From NCBI GenBank assembly GCA_017469935.1, contig JAFUFL010000039.1, positions 20,771 through 84,770 of the forward strand: a stretch of DNA of 64,000 nt. The letters run 5' to 3'. Every line of letters begins with the position of its first letter. The first letter of the stretch is position 1. Below, in pieces: positions 42,652 through 51,776 of the stretch. The stretch is from Lachnospiraceae bacterium (GTDB lineage Bacteria > Bacillota > Clostridia > Lachnospirales > Lachnospiraceae). The notes below the pieces were generated by a model. The model had not been told where the DNA came from, made no database searches, and worked only from the letters and a program-made list of their open reading frames with translations. The translations under genes and the position numbers were made by a program.

Positions 42652-43524
42652 ATGAACGCAACTATACAGATCGACCCTGTAAAAGACGGCAAAAGACTGC
42701 TCATGGTATGCATCGCGGCCTTTATCATGGCGCTGAACATCCGGACGCTCGTGCACACGGGCGGCCTGATCCCCGGCGGCGCCACGGGCATGACGATCCT
42801 GATCCAGCGGCTGGCAAAGCTCCTGCTCTCGGTCGACCTCCCCTATACGCCGGTCAACCTTCTTCTCAACGCGATCCCGGTCTATATCGGATTTCGCTTT
42901 ATCGGGAAGAAGTTCACCCTGCTCTCCCTCGTCATGATCATGCTGTCCGGCTTTCTCACCGACCTGATTCCCGCCTACACGCTGACCCAGGACATTCTTT
43001 TGATCAGCATTTTCGGCGGCATCGTCAACGGCTTCGCAATCAGCCTGTGCCTTCGGGCGGACGCCACCAGCGGCGGCACGGATTTTATCGCGATCTACCT
43101 CTCGCAGATGCACGGCGTGGAGTCCTGGAACCTGATCCTCGGATTCAATGCGGTGCTGCTCCTGATCGGCGGTTACTTTTTTGGCCCGGATAAGGCGCTC
43201 TACTCCATCATCTTCCAGTACGCGTCCACGCAGATCCTGCATCTGATGCACAGAAACTACCAGAAAGTGACCTTCCTCATCGTCACCGACAAACCGGAAC
43301 AGATCTGCGCCGGGATCCATGACATGACCCACCACGGCGCCACGATCTTTCACGGAGAGGGCGGTTACGAGCACGACCGGCGCAACCTGGTCTACTCCGT
43401 GACCAGCGGAAACGACGTGCGCAAGATCAAGAAAGGCGTTCGCGAGATCGACCCTTCCGCTTTCGTCAACACATTCAGTTCCGGAGAGATCATGGGCAAC
43501 TTCTATATGCAGCCAAAAGATTGA
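42652..43524 (+). CDS. YitT family membrane protein
   Basis: A 290-residue protein after a good AAAGGAGATA site. It has five to six membrane helices in the first ~180 residues, including the family hallmark GGLIPGGATGMTILIQR (near 37) and LRADATSGGTDFIAIYLS (near 135). The last ~90 residues form the soluble DUF2179 domain (KVTFLIVTDKPEQICAGIHD, FVNTFSSGEIMGNF). The family is conserved in Firmicutes and its transport role is not established. A terminator follows. Confidence 0.92.
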   Translation: MNATIQIDPVKDGKRLLMVCIAAFIMALNIRTLVHTGGLIPGGATGMTILIQRLAKLLLSVDLPYTPVNLLLNAIPVYIGFRFIGKKFTLLSLVMIMLSGFLTDLIPAYTLTQDILLISIFGGIVNGFAISLCLRADATSGGTDFIAIYLSQMHGVESWNLILGFNAVLLLIGGYFFGPDKALYSIIFQYASTQILHLMHRNYQKVTFLIVTDKPEQICAGIHDMTHHGATIFHGEGGYEHDRRNLVYSVTSGNDVRKIKKGVREIDPSAFVNTFSSGEIMGNFYMQPKD

Positions 43525-43585
43525 CGGCGCCGGGTGCACCGACCTTCTTTTTTCCTTCCTTACTTATATGTCTTTATCAGAAACC

Positions 43586-43624
43586 GGCCGTTCGCAATAA
43601 CAGCACTGCGAACGGCCTTTCTTG
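43586..43624 (+). terminator. Terminator after the YitT gene
   Basis: GGCCGTTCGCA / TGCGAACGGCC, an 11-bp perfect stem with a ten-base loop, followed by TTTCTTGTT. Confidence 0.88.
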
Positions 43625-43723
43625 TTGCACAATCCGTCGCAATTGTTTAGTCATTTTCAACAACTTTCGTATCCTACTATCCCCCACTTTATAAAATTTT
43701 TCCAAAAAATTTGGTTCCGGTCA

Positions 43724-43752
43724 TTTACGGACTCGTCGAAATAGCATACAAT
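43724..43752 (+). promoter_or_regulatory. Promoter of the glgC-glgD operon
   Basis: TTTACG (43724-43729), 17 bp, TACAAT (43747-43752), 82 bases upstream of the glgC start. Confidence 0.7.
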
Positions 43753-43834
43753 AGACTTAGATTTTTGTGGCAATGTTTACGCACGCACGTTGCCTCGAAA
43801 TAACCACTGAAACTACAAATAAGGGAGGTTCTCT

Positions 43835-44962
43835 ATGAAGCAAATTGAAATGTTAGCTATGATCCTGGCCGGTGGCCGGGGAAGCCGCCTGCTCGACCTT
43901 ACCAACCACGTAGCAAAGCCGGCTGTCGCTTACGGCGGCAAATACCGCATCGTCGATTTCCCGCTCAGCAACTGCGCGAACAGCGGCATTGACGTAGTAG
44001 GTGTTCTGACGCAGTACGAGTCCGTGCTCCTCAACAGCTATGTTGCGAAGGGCGGTCTGTGGGGACTTGACACCAAGGACAGCGGTGTTTTCGTTCTTAC
44101 ACCCCGTGAAAAGGCTGACGCAGGCCTCGATGTATACCGCGGAACAGCTGATGCTATTTCTCAGAACATCGATTTCATCGATACTTACAATCCGCAGTAC
44201 CTTCTGGTTCTTTCGGGCGACCACATCTACAAGATGAACTATGACAAGATGCTCGACTTCCACAAGGCACAGGGCGCAGCAGCTACCATTGCAGTTATGC
44301 CCGTTTCCATGAAGGAAGCATCCCGTTTCGGTATCATGATCACCGACGAGAACGACAAGATCATCGATTTCGAAGAAAAGCCCGCACATCCCCGCAGCAC
44401 TCTCGCTTCCATGGGTATTTATATCTTTGATTGGCCCAAACTCCGTGAGATCCTGGTCAAGGATATGGTAGATCCCGACTCCGCACACGATTTCGGCAAG
44501 ACCATCATTCCGGAGCTGATGAACAACGGTGAGAAGCTCGTTGCCTTCAAGTTCGAAGGATACTGGAAGGATGTCGGAACCATCGATTCTCTGTGGGAAG
44601 CCAACATGGATCTTCTCGATGAGAACTGCGACCTCAACCTCGACGATCCCACATGGAAGATCTATACCGAGGATGCCGTCGCTCTTCCCGCCTATATCGG
44701 CCCCAACGCTTCCATCGACCGCGCTTACATCACACAGGGCACGACCATTGACGGAACCGTCAAGAACTCCGTTATCTTCACCGGTGCTAATGTAGGCAAG
44801 GGCGCACAGATCATCGATTCTGTCCTGATGCCCGGCGTATGTGTCGGAGATGGCGCAGTGATTACCCGCGCACTGGTGGCGGACGATGTCAAGATCAGTG
44901 CAGGCGCAGTGGTTGGCAGCGCAGACAGTGAATCGATCACGCTGCAGGCCAGCGATATTTAA
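43835..44962 (+). CDS. glgC: Glucose-1-phosphate adenylyltransferase, catalytic subunit
   Basis: A 375-residue protein after a GGGAGG site. The nucleotidyltransferase core opens [15 protein letters not shown] with [19 protein letters not shown], the substrate and regulatory loops. The catalytic Asp is in [16 protein letters not shown] (near 128), the glucose-1-phosphate site is in [20 protein letters not shown], and a left-handed beta-helix of hexapeptide repeats forms the C-terminus. It makes ADP-glucose from ATP and glucose 1-phosphate for glycogen. glgD follows after 14 bases, as in other Firmicutes with heteromeric enzymes. The glycogen synthase genes are elsewhere. Confidence 0.97.
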   Translation: MKQIEMLAMILAGGRGSRLLDLTNHVAKPAVAYGGKYRIVDFPLSNCANSGIDVVGVLTQYESVLLNSYVAKGGLWGLDTKDSGVFVLTPREKADAGLDVYRGTADAISQNIDFIDTYNPQYLLVLSGDHIYKMNYDKMLDFHKAQGAAATIAVMPVSMKEASRFGIMITDENDKIIDFEEKPAHPRSTLASMGIYIFDWPKLREILVKDMVDPDSAHDFGKTIIPELMNNGEKLVAFKFEGYWKDVGTIDSLWEANMDLLDENCDLNLDDPTWKIYTEDAVALPAYIGPNASIDRAYITQGTTIDGTVKNSVIFTGANVGKGAQIIDSVLMPGVCVGDGAVITRALVADDVKISAGAVVGSADSESITLQASDI

Positions 44963-44976
44963 GGGGGTGCACAATA

Positions 44977-46086
44977 ATGGCTAAAGCTTTTGGTATTATC
45001 ACTTCATCTGCAGAGCACAAGGTTGAAGGTCTTCAGGATTACCGTCCGATCGGCAGCTTCACCTTCCTGGGAAGATATCGTGTCATCGACTTCCCCATTT
45101 CGAACCTGAGCAACAGCGGCATTATCAACCAGCAGGTTTATATTGCCAGCAAGGCCCGCTCCATGATCGCACACATCGGAACCGGCCGTCACTACAACAT
45201 CAATTCCAAGCGCGGAAGACTTCAGCTTCTTCCTCCCACAGAGGAGAAGGTGAATGATATTTACAACACCAACATCCGGGCTATGTACGATAACCTTGAG
45301 TACATCAAGAGACAGTCCCAGGAGTACGTTGTGATCGCTCCCAGCTGCATGGTCTTCAAGCAGGACTATGACGCCCTCCTTCAGGGCCACGCTGCTTCCG
45401 GCGCTGACATCACGGCTCTGTATCACACCGTTCATCATGCAAGGAACGGTTATGAGACCTGCCACATCTTTGATGTCGTCGACGGCAAGGTCAATGCGAT
45501 CCGCCGCAACCACGGCGACGAGGACGTTCGCGCGATCTCCATGGAGTCCTTCGTCATGAAGAAATCCCTGCTGATCAAACTGATCAACGAGGCAAGAGCG
45601 ATCTCCTCCATGTACAACCTCTCCGACGTCATCAACGCCAAAATCGGCGATCTCGATGTCCGTGCGGTTGAACACTTCGGTTATTTCGGACCGATCACCA
45701 GCCTCAAGAGCTACTATGATGCCAACAAGCAGCTTCTGGATCCTGCAAAGGCAGCTGAGCTCTTCACACCCGACTGGCCGATCTACACAAGGACCAACGA
45801 CTCCTGCCCCACTCAGTATTATGAGGAAGCTGAGGTCAAGAACTCCCTTATCTCCAACGGCTGCGAGATCCGCGGAACTGTCGAGGATTCCGTCATCGCC
45901 CGCGGCGTCGTGATCGGCAAGGGCAGCGTTATCAAGGGCTGCTATGTTGCAGCATACACAACCATCGGCGAGAATGTCACTCTCGAGAACCAGGTCGTTG
46001 ACAAGTACGTCACCATCAATCACGAGAACACGATCGTCGCAAGCGCAGAGAATCCCGGATACATCAAGTACATGGATAATCTGTAA
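44977..46086 (+). CDS. glgD: Glucose-1-phosphate adenylyltransferase, regulatory GlgD subunit
   Basis: A 369-residue GlgC paralogue. The opening AKAFGIITSSAEHKVEGLQD lacks the catalytic GGRGxRL loop, which defines GlgD, while GSFTFLGRYRVIDFPISNLS is kept. It ends in a beta-helix (ISNGCEIRGTVEDSVIARGV). GlgD is not catalytic alone and raises the activity of GlgC in a mixed tetramer. It is co-transcribed with glgC. Confidence 0.96.
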   Translation: MAKAFGIITSSAEHKVEGLQDYRPIGSFTFLGRYRVIDFPISNLSNSGIINQQVYIASKARSMIAHIGTGRHYNINSKRGRLQLLPPTEEKVNDIYNTNIRAMYDNLEYIKRQSQEYVVIAPSCMVFKQDYDALLQGHAASGADITALYHTVHHARNGYETCHIFDVVDGKVNAIRRNHGDEDVRAISMESFVMKKSLLIKLINEARAISSMYNLSDVINAKIGDLDVRAVEHFGYFGPITSLKSYYDANKQLLDPAKAAELFTPDWPIYTRTNDSCPTQYYEEAEVKNSLISNGCEIRGTVEDSVIARGVVIGKGSVIKGCYVAAYTTIGENVTLENQVVDKYVTINHENTIVASAENPGYIKYMDNL

Positions 46087-46088
46087 TT

Positions 46089-46301
46089 ATTCAGCACCCC
46101 GGAAAAAAGATCAAAATAAGGTCCGGGGAGCTCGCTCACCGGAACGTTTTTGATCTTTTTTCCGGGGCGGACAAGGCGCCATTTCGCCGAGAAGACGCAC
46201 TTTGTGCGGCTTCCATAATTGCACACCTCGTTTTGTGTGCAATTATTGTGGACGCCCACAGTCCCGAATGCGAAGCATTTGGGACTTGGGGTGCTGATAA
46301 T
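46089..46301. repeat. Dispersed palindromic element, copy 3, with three internal hairpins
   Basis: The ends are ATTCAGCACCCC and GGGGTGCTGATAAT. Inside are an 18-bp stem (CCGGAAAAAAGATCAAAA and TTTTTGATCTTTTTTCCGG) that probably terminates glgD transcripts, a second hairpin (AATTGCACAC / GTGTGCAATT, 46216-46242) and the family core AGTCCCGAATGCGAAGCATT. It fills most of the gap between glgD and the aldolase gene. Confidence 0.8.
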
Positions 46302-46388
46302 TACGATAATCTCTAATTGTCAGTAACTGTGGCCCGGCTGATCATAGTCGGGCCGCTGTTAATCATTTACATCAAGGAGGATATAAAA

Positions 46389-47252
46389 ATGTTAGTATCT
46401 GCAAAAGAAATGACTGCTGCTGCAAGAGCAGGCCACTATGCCATCGGCGCTTTCAACCTCAACAACCTTGAGTGGACGAAGGCTGTCCTGAAAGCTGCTC
46501 AGGAGTGCAACGCACCCGTAATCGTACAGTGCTCCGAAGGCGCAGGCAAGTACATGGCCGGTTACAAGACCGTTGCCGATATGGTAAACGACGTGATCGC
46601 ATCCCAGGGCATCACCGTTCCCGTAGCGCTTCACCTTGACCACGGCTCATACGAAGGGTGCCTCAAGTGCATCGACGCCGGTTTCTCCAGCATCATGTTC
46701 GACGGCTCTCATTTCTCCATCGAAGAGAACATCGCTAAGACCAAAGAGCTGGTAGCTCTTGCTCACGAGCACGGCATGTCCATCGAGGCAGAAGTCGGCG
46801 GCATCGGCGGCGAGGAAGACGGCGTTGTCTCCCAGGGCGAGTGCGCAGATCCCGACGAGTGCAAGATGATCGCTGATCTCGGCGTAGATTTCCTTGCCTG
46901 CGGTATCGGCAACATCCACGGCAAATATCCCGCAAACTGGGCAGGACTTCGTTTCGACGTCCTTGAGGCCATCAAGGAGAAGGTAGGCGACATGCCTCTC
47001 GTTCTTCACGGCGGTTCCGGTATCCCCACCGAGATGATCCAGAAGGCCATCAAGCTCGGCGTTTCCAAGGTCAACGTCAACACTGAGTGCCAGATCGCAT
47101 TCGCAGAGGCAACCAGAAAGTACATCGAGGCAGGCAAGGACCTTCAGGGCAAGGGCTTCGATCCTCGTAAGCTTCTCGCTCCCGGCGCACAGGCAATCAC
47201 AGACTGCGTCAAAGAGAAGATCATCATCTTCGGTTCCGATAACAAGGCTTGA
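46389..47252 (+). CDS. fba: Class II fructose-bisphosphate aldolase
   Basis: A 287-residue protein after AAGGAGGATATAAAA. Zinc and substrate residues are present: HLDHGSYEGCLKCIDAGF (His near 84), the SIEAEVGGIGGEEDG loop, GIGNIHGKYP (His near 180) and LHGGSGIPTEMIQKAI (His near 208). It cleaves fructose 1,6-bisphosphate in glycolysis. The start chosen ignores 24 upstream codons without a binding site. Its 3' end overlaps the tail of a convergent regulator gene, and its probable terminator lies inside that gene. Confidence 0.96.
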   Translation: MLVSAKEMTAAARAGHYAIGAFNLNNLEWTKAVLKAAQECNAPVIVQCSEGAGKYMAGYKTVADMVNDVIASQGITVPVALHLDHGSYEGCLKCIDAGFSSIMFDGSHFSIEENIAKTKELVALAHEHGMSIEAEVGGIGGEEDGVVSQGECADPDECKMIADLGVDFLACGIGNIHGKYPANWAGLRFDVLEAIKEKVGDMPLVLHGGSGIPTEMIQKAIKLGVSKVNVNTECQIAFAEATRKYIEAGKDLQGKGFDPRKLLAPGAQAITDCVKEKIIIFGSDNKA

Positions 47253-47542
47253 AGCTGATCTTCCACTCCGTCAATACCGTCCCTTATAGACGGAAAGACC
47301 TCCTGGTCTTCATAGACCAGGAGGTCTTCCATTCTCACCCCCAGGATCCTGGAGAGAGCCAGGAGGTTATCAACAGTCGGCAGGCATTCACCATGCTGCC
47401 ATTTATAAATGGCCTGCGGGTACTCAAACCCAAAGTAGGTCTGGAGGTCCCGCACGCTAAGGCCGGCTTTCCGGCGGCATCTTTCGATGTTGCTGCCGGT
47501 GCCTTTGAGATTGATTACAGGGAAATAGACCGTTTTTGCCAT
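47144..47542 (-). CDS. Small XRE-type helix-turn-helix regulator with an antisense-derived tail
   Basis: A 132-residue protein after GGAGGAAAGT. Residues 15-75 form an XRE helix-turn-helix (NIERCRRKAGLSVRDLQTYF, AIYKWQHGECLPTVDNLLAL). Similar clostridial proteins, as I recall them, end near residue 80-90 (MEDLLV). Here the frame continues another ~50 residues through the aldolase terminator hairpin and 109 bp into the antisense of fba, giving an unremarkable tail (ACAPGARSLRGSKPLP). DNA binding is likely; targets unknown. Confidence 0.8.
   Translation of the reverse strand: MAKTVYFPVINLKGTGSNIERCRRKAGLSVRDLQTYFGFEYPQAIYKWQHGECLPTVDNLLALSRILGVRMEDLLVYEDQEVFPSIRDGIDGVEDQLQALLSEPKMMIFSLTQSVIACAPGARSLRGSKPLP
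47292..47330 (+). terminator. fba terminator hairpin embedded in the XRE coding sequence
   Basis: GAAAGACCTCCTGGTCT-tcat-AGACCAGGAGGTCTTCC is a near-perfect stem 40 bases after the fba stop, followed by CCATTCTC. On the other strand it encodes residues MEDLLVYEDQEVFP of the regulator. Confidence 0.65.
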
Positions 47543-47698
47543 ACTTTCCTCCTCTCTTGTACAGGCCTTGCTGTGCGTGCCTTAGAAGTGGCGACACTAT
47601 TCTTTTTTAACAATACCAACTATAGCACTTATTTTTTTGACTGTCTTTAAACCTGTGGTATAAAGGCGCCGGGAACATAATTCACTGCCCCACTGCTC

Positions 47699-48023
47699 TC
47701 AGTCTGCATAAGAATCCTCAATATACATCTCAATCCCGTCAATGTACCTTATCAGCTGCTCCCGTTTCTCCGCGCTGCTCCCCACAGTATATTGCTGCTC
47801 TGCAGGAATCACTATTTTGGCATGCGGGAACCGCAACCGGCATTGAATCTCCGATCTGGCAATTGATCATTTTCCTTGCCATCCTGCGGTCAGACTTACG
47901 GTAACTCAGGAATACACTTCCCCGGAAGGCAGATTGGATCATCTTCTCAAAATCACTCTGAAATACTCCCTCCCTGCTATAAACGCTGTAGCTTTCCCGA
48001 TCGGATGTGATAATGTTCCTCAC
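47699..48023 (-). pseudogene. Frameshifted remnant of an unidentified protein gene
   Basis: Reading from 48023, one frame gives FEKMIQSAFRGSVFLSYRKS and ARKMINCQIGDS. A shift of one base near 47843 continues as RLRFPHAKIVIPAEQQYTVG to REQLIRYIDGIEMYIEDSYA and a TGA at 47699. The joined text reads like one natural C-terminal domain, so this is probably a degraded or wrongly sequenced gene. I cannot name the family. The upstream end lacks a clear ATG (GTG only). Confidence 0.4.
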
Positions 48024-48120
48024 CTTCCCTGAAGAACGTATGCCGCAGCCCCAACCGCAAACATTCGGGACCGCGGCATACTCTACAGAATAATAACTAT
48101 ATTAACTTTCGCTTATTCTC

Positions 48121-51100
48121 TCACCCGTTAAGGATCTCGATGATCTCTTCGCCTGTGAGGTGATTCTCTGCCAGGAGTTTTGCCGAGAGCTTCTCCACCT
48201 TGTCCTTTCCCTCTTCGATCATCCTGACCGTATTGGCCATCTCCTCCTGCAGCAGGTTGTTGATCCTGAGCAGGTAATCTGAAGCCAGCGGCGTCTCCAG
48301 GATCATTTTGAAGGGAAGCGCGATCATCTGGCCGCTCATCATGCCGTAGTCACACAGAAGGCTGCTGGCGTATCTGGTGGCGCTCTGAAGGTCGCTTGAA
48401 GCTCCGGTGTTGAGAGAAGCCTCCCTGCCGAAGAATACCTCCTCCGCCGCTCTGCCGCCCAGCGCGCAGCGGATCTTCCAGATCAGCTCTTCCTTGGTGT
48501 AATTGGGCTTCTTCTCGCTGTTCTCGTGGGCCATATAGCCGCCGAAATCACCTCTGGACTCAATCGTGACATAGGAAGGTCTCTCGCCGGAGAGCCAGGC
48601 AATATAGGCGTGGCCGGACTCATGGACAGCTACCGACCTGTAGTAGGCCTCACTCCACTCTCTCTTTTCGCCGTAATTGAACTCTTCGAGCGCTGTCAGC
48701 AGGTCGTCTCCGGTCGGCCGGCGGCCGTCGTTGTCCGCGTTCCTGACCGCGAGGTCTATCACGTTCTGAAGGATCGCAAGGCTGGTTCCCGGCGTTCTGG
48801 TCGCGATATTATGAAGAACGTCCTTGCTGATCTCTTCGAATCTCTTTTTCTCTGTGAGAATTCTCAGATATTTTTCTCTCTCCTCCTCGTTGGGGAGGTC
48901 GACGAGAATTCGGTTGTCGAACCTGCGGACAAGGGCCGGATCCAGTGACATGGGCCTGCCCTGCGACGGCTCTATGCTGTAGTTGGTCGCCGCAAGCACA
49001 AATACAGGATTGTTGAGATCCACCGTAAAACCGTCCATCTCCGTGAGAAGCGCATTCAGCGTGGATTCGGTGTGAGATTCCCCTGTCCTGGTCTTTCCGA
49101 TCGCGTCGATCTCGTCAATGAAGATGATGGCCGGCGCATACTTTCTGGCTCTGTTAAAGATCGCGCGGATATTCGCTTCACTCTGCCCGACCCACTTGCT
49201 CAGGAATGCTGTGGCATTTGTCTGAATGAAGGATACGTTGGACTCTCCCGCCATCGCTCTCGCCAGCATGGTCTTGCCGGTTCCGGGCGGTCCATACAGG
49301 AGCACGCCCTTGGGCGCCTTGCGGCCTTCCCGCACATACTTTCTGGGATTTGTCAGAAAGCGGATGAAGGTCTTCAGCTCTTTTTTGGCATTTTCGGCGC
49401 CGATCACGTCGTCAAAGCGCTCCTTGGGACGGGCTGCATCCGACAGAACCGTTGAAGCGCTCTCCGCATCGATCGCCTGCTTTTTCTTAAAGCCGTGGTA
49501 CCTGATGACCAGCGTCCCGTCCGAGACGACCTGCGCGGTATTGTAGTCCAGCACATAGCCGTGCTTGGAGAACTCTCTGCTCTGGCGGTCAAGGAATACC
49601 GAATCGGACAGCTTTCTTACGGACTCCCGCACTGTCTCCTCATCGTTATCCACGATGGAGATCACGCCTTCCGCTCCTCTCTGGATAAACAGGCCGATGT
49701 CCGTCTCCTGGTACTTTTCTCCTGCTTCGATCAGGTAGATCGGAATATTGGCCCCTTCTTCTACGGCCGCGCCAAAAGCTTCCAGGCCAAAAGAGTGATA
49801 GTCATCCAGGCTTATGCCGCCTGTGCCGTCCATTTCAAGGCCTCTCTTGAGATCGATCAGAATGAGAGCAAGCCCCATACTGATCATCTCCCTCACCTGC
49901 GCAATGCTGTCAAAGAAATGAACCGTATATTTCTCCTCCGGCAGTTTAAAGGTAGCTCGGTCCTCCTCCTGGCAGACAACGCCGATCTCCAGCTTCTCCG
50001 GATTTTCAAAAAGCCTTCTGATCTCCTCCGGCACATCTTCCATGTCCATGCCGAGTTCAAATCTCAGATCACTTACGTCCTCCAGAAGATCCGGGTGACT
50101 TTCGAGCTGCCTGGACAGTTCAAAGAGCTCATTTTTTATGAAATTATCGCCCTGCTTCGTAGCAATCCTTGCATCCATTGATGCGCCGTGATGGAACATG
50201 AACAGCGAAGAGAGCCTTTCGTCCATGGATACTTTATAGCCGTAAGTCTCCTCGACCTGCTCTGCCGTCCTGGCGAATTTCTCCTCCACGATGGAGACCA
50301 TCGCGCGGCTGCCCAAATGATTGAACATAATCACATTTCCGGCCGCAATCCTGGAGCAGATTGCCTCAGGGAATACCTTCTCCCCTGTCGTCGGATTTGT
50401 CTCATTTCTCAGAGCGCTCAGAATCACCGATTTCGGAGTGGAAGAAATCGTTCCGTAATTGCCCTCGTAGATACTGCGGCAGGCATTGGACGTAAAAATG
50501 ATGATCGCCTGGTCGAATTTCGTCTTTGTCTTTTTGAAGACGTTGTCACAGCTGGCCTGGTCCAGAATCTGCAGGAAGATCTGAATCGTATTCCGGCTCG
50601 CCTTCTCGATCTCGTCAAAGATGAGCAGGCACCTGGGGTTCTCGTCCACGAACTTGACCAGTTTTCCCTCATTGGCAGAGCTTCCGCCGTTGAAGAGCGG
50701 GGAAACGCCGATCAGCCCTTCATGGGCCTGGAAAGAGGAATACTCGCTCATGTTGAAGGTCTCGTAAGGAAGTCCCATACTGTCCGCCGCAGTCTCGGCG
50801 AGCAGTGTCTTCCCGACGCCGGGAGGACCCACGAACAGGAAGGATGCCTTGGGCGTCTTGCGCTTTTCTTTATTCTCAAGGACCATGCCCTGGTAAACGC
50901 CCTGCACAAACTCCGTGACAGGTCCCTGCTGGCTCTTTACCGTCTCCAGAAGATCCATGCGGAGCTTCCTGCAGGTTTCGGCGAGTTTTACGAACTTTTC
51001 TTTTTTCTCCTCCGGAGTCTCCTCCTTCTTCTCAAAGGTAAAGGAATCCGTCTGCTCTTTCTTCGGAGCATCCGGAGCGGGCTGCGCAGGCTGTGCGCCC

Positions 51101-51651
51101 CGGTCTTCCTCTTTCTCAGAAGGCCTGCCGGTCTCCGCCTCCTCGGCTTTTGCCGCCGGTGCTTCCGTTTTTTCTTTCTCTTCTCTCTCTTTTGCCGCCG
51201 GTGCTTCCTTGATTTTGTCCGTCGACTCCTTCAAGCGGTCAGAAAGAGCAAATACATCATTGATCGTATTCCCCGTCTTAAATGCAGCCAGGATATCGTC
51301 ATTCTCCGCGTAGTAACTTGCCAAAATATCGTACGAAGAAGGCAGATCGGCAACCTCTATTTCCTTTATATCCCCGTTCTGCCACAGTACTTCGATATAT
51401 CTGAGCAAAAGAGGCATCCCGTTTTTGATGAGTTTCGCGTCCAGTCTCTTCTCGCCGAAAAAGCGAACCGCATTTTTCCAATCCTCCGCCGAATCCTCCG
51501 GGCAGACGATCCCGCGCATCGTTTCATCCATTTGAACGAAACCGGAATATCCGAAGTACAGGTGATAGGCCGTGAGAGCACCACCCTTAAACGAGTTCTT
51601 GCCGATCAGGTTCAGCACAGCCTTTAATACATTGTTGTTCACTGAAGTCAC
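48121..51651 (-). CDS. Soluble double-AAA+ zinc protease: Clp-type AAA+, receiver-like domain, FtsH-type AAA+ and M41 peptidase
   Basis: A 1,176-residue protein. Order: helical N-domain (1-140); charged Glu/Lys/Pro linker (~150-220); first AAA+ with GPPGVGKTLLAETA (near 275), Walker B LLIFDEIEKASRN (Clp/HSP100 style, near 345) and sensor IIFTSNA; a receiver-like alpha/beta domain (~565-660; ALILIDLKRG, IPIYLIEAGEKYQETD); second AAA+ of FtsH style with GPPGTGKTMLARAMAG (near 789), FIDEIDAIG and ALVRRFDNRI; then M41 peptidase with AVHESGHAYIAW (HExxH near 1009) and SSDLQSATRYASSL (third ligand, near 1086). No membrane segment is present, unlike FtsH. It probably unfolds and degrades soluble substrates. 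Confidence 0.9.
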   Translation of the reverse strand: MTSVNNNVLKAVLNLIGKNSFKGGALTAYHLYFGYSGFVQMDETMRGIVCPEDSAEDWKNAVRFFGEKRLDAKLIKNGMPLLLRYIEVLWQNGDIKEIEVADLPSSYDILASYYAENDDILAAFKTGNTINDVFALSDRLKESTDKIKEAPAAKEREEKEKTEAPAAKAEEAETGRPSEKEEDRGAQPAQPAPDAPKKEQTDSFTFEKKEETPEEKKEKFVKLAETCRKLRMDLLETVKSQQGPVTEFVQGVYQGMVLENKEKRKTPKASFLFVGPPGVGKTLLAETAADSMGLPYETFNMSEYSSFQAHEGLIGVSPLFNGGSSANEGKLVKFVDENPRCLLIFDEIEKASRNTIQIFLQILDQASCDNVFKKTKTKFDQAIIIFTSNACRSIYEGNYGTISSTPKSVILSALRNETNPTTGEKVFPEAICSRIAAGNVIMFNHLGSRAMVSIVEEKFARTAEQVEETYGYKVSMDERLSSLFMFHHGASMDARIATKQGDNFIKNELFELSRQLESHPDLLEDVSDLRFELGMDMEDVPEEIRRLFENPEKLEIGVVCQEEDRATFKLPEEKYTVHFFDSIAQVREMISMGLALILIDLKRGLEMDGTGGISLDDYHSFGLEAFGAAVEEGANIPIYLIEAGEKYQETDIGLFIQRGAEGVISIVDNDEETVRESVRKLSDSVFLDRQSREFSKHGYVLDYNTAQVVSDGTLVIRYHGFKKKQAIDAESASTVLSDAARPKERFDDVIGAENAKKELKTFIRFLTNPRKYVREGRKAPKGVLLYGPPGTGKTMLARAMAGESNVSFIQTNATAFLSKWVGQSEANIRAIFNRARKYAPAIIFIDEIDAIGKTRTGESHTESTLNALLTEMDGFTVDLNNPVFVLAATNYSIEPSQGRPMSLDPALVRRFDNRILVDLPNEEEREKYLRILTEKKRFEEISKDVLHNIATRTPGTSLAILQNVIDLAVRNADNDGRRPTGDDLLTALEEFNYGEKREWSEAYYRSVAVHESGHAYIAWLSGERPSYVTIESRGDFGGYMAHENSEKKPNYTKEELIWKIRCALGGRAAEEVFFGREASLNTGASSDLQSATRYASSLLCDYGMMSGQMIALPFKMILETPLASDYLLRINNLLQEEMANTVRMIEEGKDKVEKLSAKLLAENHLTGEEIIEILNG

Positions 51652-51704
51652 TGAATATCTCCCTTAAGTTATTGCCCGCGCCGCTGCGCGGGGAGCAAAC
51701 ATAC

Positions 51705-51735
51705 GGCAGCCGAACCACATCGGGATCCGGCTGCC
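51705..51735 (-). terminator. Hairpin between the YbjN-like and AAA+ protease genes
   Basis: GGCAGCCG / CGGCTGCC stem with a loop of about 15 bases and a weak U tract on the minus strand. It may partly terminate or attenuate read-through from the YbjN-like gene into the protease gene. Confidence 0.5.
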
Positions 51736-51776
51736 GCGATTATCTATTCCGTTCTATTGCCGACCGCTCAGGCTGA

